A stretch of 5,955 nucleotides of DNA from an uncultured Synergistia bacterium. Lineage in GTDB: Bacteria; Eremiobacterota; SpSt-956; JAKJGF01. The position numbers and the translations under genes are program-made. The stretch is taken from the NCBI GenBank assembly GCA_937888925.1, contig CALARM010000450.1, forward strand, positions 1 through 5,955. Reading direction: 5' to 3'. This document shows positions 4,868 to 5,955 of this stretch, one piece after another (the first letter of the stretch is position 1; each line of letters starts with the position of its first letter). The notes beneath the pieces were generated by a model. The model saw only the letters and a program-made list of their open reading frames with translations, was not told the DNA's origin and did not search any database.

Positions 4868-5955
4868 TTGCTAGCGGCTTTAATCAGTGCTTTCAAAATC
4901 CCTGATATAAGAAAAAGGATATTATTCGTTTTCGCAGGGTTTGCTATCTTTATATTCACCGTTCATGTAACAGTCCCCGGTGTTAACCGTGTTCTATGGG
5001 AGCAACTCCTGAGCACAGGAGGTCTCGGCGGTTTTCTCGGGATGTTTACAGGCGGAGCTTTGAATAAATTCTCCATCTGTGCTATGGGAATAACTCCTTA
5101 CATCAATGCATCTATTATAATGCAATTACTTACCATTGTTATTCCCCAGTTGGAGAAGATGGCAAAAGAAGAGGGAGAAGCAGGACGAAAAAAGATATCC
5201 CAGTATACCAGATATTTAACTGTAGTCCTGGCTTTTGTTCAGGCAACAACTATGACACTGGGACTTGCTAAATACAGAAGTAATGAGGGACAGCATATCT
5301 TTTCCATTATGGATAATAATCTTCCTTCTTACGAATATGCTCTTTACTGTGCTCTTGTTGTTGTATCTCTTACGGCAGGAACAGCTTTTCTTATGTGGCT
5401 CGGTGAACAGATGAGTGATAAAGGTATAGGCAACGGAGTTTCCATGCTTATATTTATCGGTATAGTACTTCGTCTGCCCCATAATGTACTGGATACATTC
5501 AAAATAATAAATGCAGGAGAAGTAAGCGGTCTCAGACTTATTGCCTTTGTCGTTATTACTATAGGTTTGATTATGGGGATTATCCTTATACAGCAGGGAC
5601 AGCGCAGAGTACCTGTTCAGTATGCTAAAAGGGTTGTAGGAAGAAAGATGATGGGCGGTCAGAGTACTTATATACCTATAAGAGTAAACAATGCAGGTGT
5701 TATATCTATAATTTTCGCCATATCAATTCTTTATTTTCCTATGACTATTATGGGATTTTTCCAGGGAAAAGGAAACTGGATTATTGACAATTTTACATAC
5801 TGGTTTCATCCCAGTTCTATTCTCTATAATCTCTCATACTTTTTGCTCGTAGTATTTTTCACCTATTTTTATGCAGCAGTTACCTTTAATATTATGGATA
5901 TTGCCGATAATATGAAAAAATACGGAGGATTTATTCCCGGTATAAGGCCAGGACC
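4868..5955 (+). CDS. secY: Preprotein translocase subunit SecY (partial, 3' end beyond window)
   Basis: SecY is the pore-forming inner-membrane subunit of the SecYEG channel. The open frame runs uninterrupted for 362 codons to the window edge; about 70-80 C-terminal residues are missing compared with usual lengths of 430-440. Start is TTG at 4868, giving MLAALISAFKIPDIRKRILF, typical of the family. Visible landmarks are TM1 (about 18-36), HVTVPGVN, plug/TM2 region with GGALNKFSICAMGITPYINA (62-81) and SIIMQLL, GEAGRKKISQYTRYLT, AGTAFLMWLGEQMSDKGIGN, the SecA/ribosome-binding loop QRRVPVQYAKRVVGRKM (245-261), GGQSTYIPIRVNNAGV, and the second cytoplasmic loop DIADNMKKYGGFIPGIRPG at the edge. 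Ser280 replaces the proline usual in the NAGVIP motif. The gene closes the block as in most bacteria; adk or map often follows. Confidence 0.97.
   Translation, partial: MLAALISAFKIPDIRKRILFVFAGFAIFIFTVHVTVPGVNRVLWEQLLSTGGLGGFLGMFTGGALNKFSICAMGITPYINASIIMQLLTIVIPQLEKMAKEEGEAGRKKISQYTRYLTVVLAFVQATTMTLGLAKYRSNEGQHIFSIMDNNLPSYEYALYCALVVVSLTAGTAFLMWLGEQMSDKGIGNGVSMLIFIGIVLRLPHNVLDTFKIINAGEVSGLRLIAFVVITIGLIMGIILIQQGQRRVPVQYAKRVVGRKMMGGQSTYIPIRVNNAGVISIIFAISILYFPMTIMGFFQGKGNWIIDNFTYWFHPSSILYNLSYFLLVVFFTYFYAAVTFNIMDIADNMKKYGGFIPGIRPG

Noticed and set aside
5216..5482. 88-codon minus-strand frame within secY
   Set aside because: The plus strand carries an unbroken SecY frame with conserved motifs throughout; no SD or motif supports the reverse frame.

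Overview
The window is a 13-gene stretch of a bacterial ribosomal-protein/secretion superoperon (end of the S10 block running into the spc block). All genes are on the + strand: rplP (L16), rpmC (L29), rpsQ (S17), rplN (L14), rplX (L24), rplE (L5), rpsN (zinc-type S14), rpsH (S8), rplF (L6), rplR (L18), rpsE (S5), rplO (L15) and the first 362 codons of secY. Gaps between genes run from 0 to 60 bases, and no stretch of 300 bases lacks a gene. I see no promoter, terminator, RNA gene, mobile element or CRISPR array. The block is most simply read as part of one long transcript that starts upstream of the window.

The organism is a bacterium with an AT-leaning genome and strong Shine-Dalgarno (SD) use. 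Near-complete AAGGAGGTG-type sites precede most genes. Starts are often non-ATG: TTG for rplX, rpsN, rplR and secY, and GTG for rplE and rplF. A short four-cysteine S14 sits in the normal spc position. I cannot assign a phylum from the sequence alone. The in-cluster rpsN argues against Cyanobacteria, although they share the lack of rpmD.

The gene order is the common bacterial one with one clear departure: rpmD (L30), normally between rpsE and rplO, is missing. Only 60 non-coding bases lie there. A second departure is a short L24 (78 aa) that lacks the usual C-terminal segment and runs straight into the SD of rplE.

The most unusual signal is at the starts of rpsE and rplO, the two genes flanking the missing rpmD position. 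In both, a strong SD (AAAGGAGG) lies far from the start codon: 24 bases for rpsE and 40 for rplO. In both, the intervening RNA can fold into a hairpin that would bring the SD to normal distance. The rplO hairpin is convincing (10 contiguous pairs, UA-rich tetraloop); the rpsE one is weaker (8 pairs, two of them G-U).

Functionally, the proteins are core components of the large subunit (L5, L6, L14, L15, L16, L18, L24, L29) and small subunit (S5, S8, S14, S17). SecY forms the membrane channel onto which ribosomes and SecA dock.
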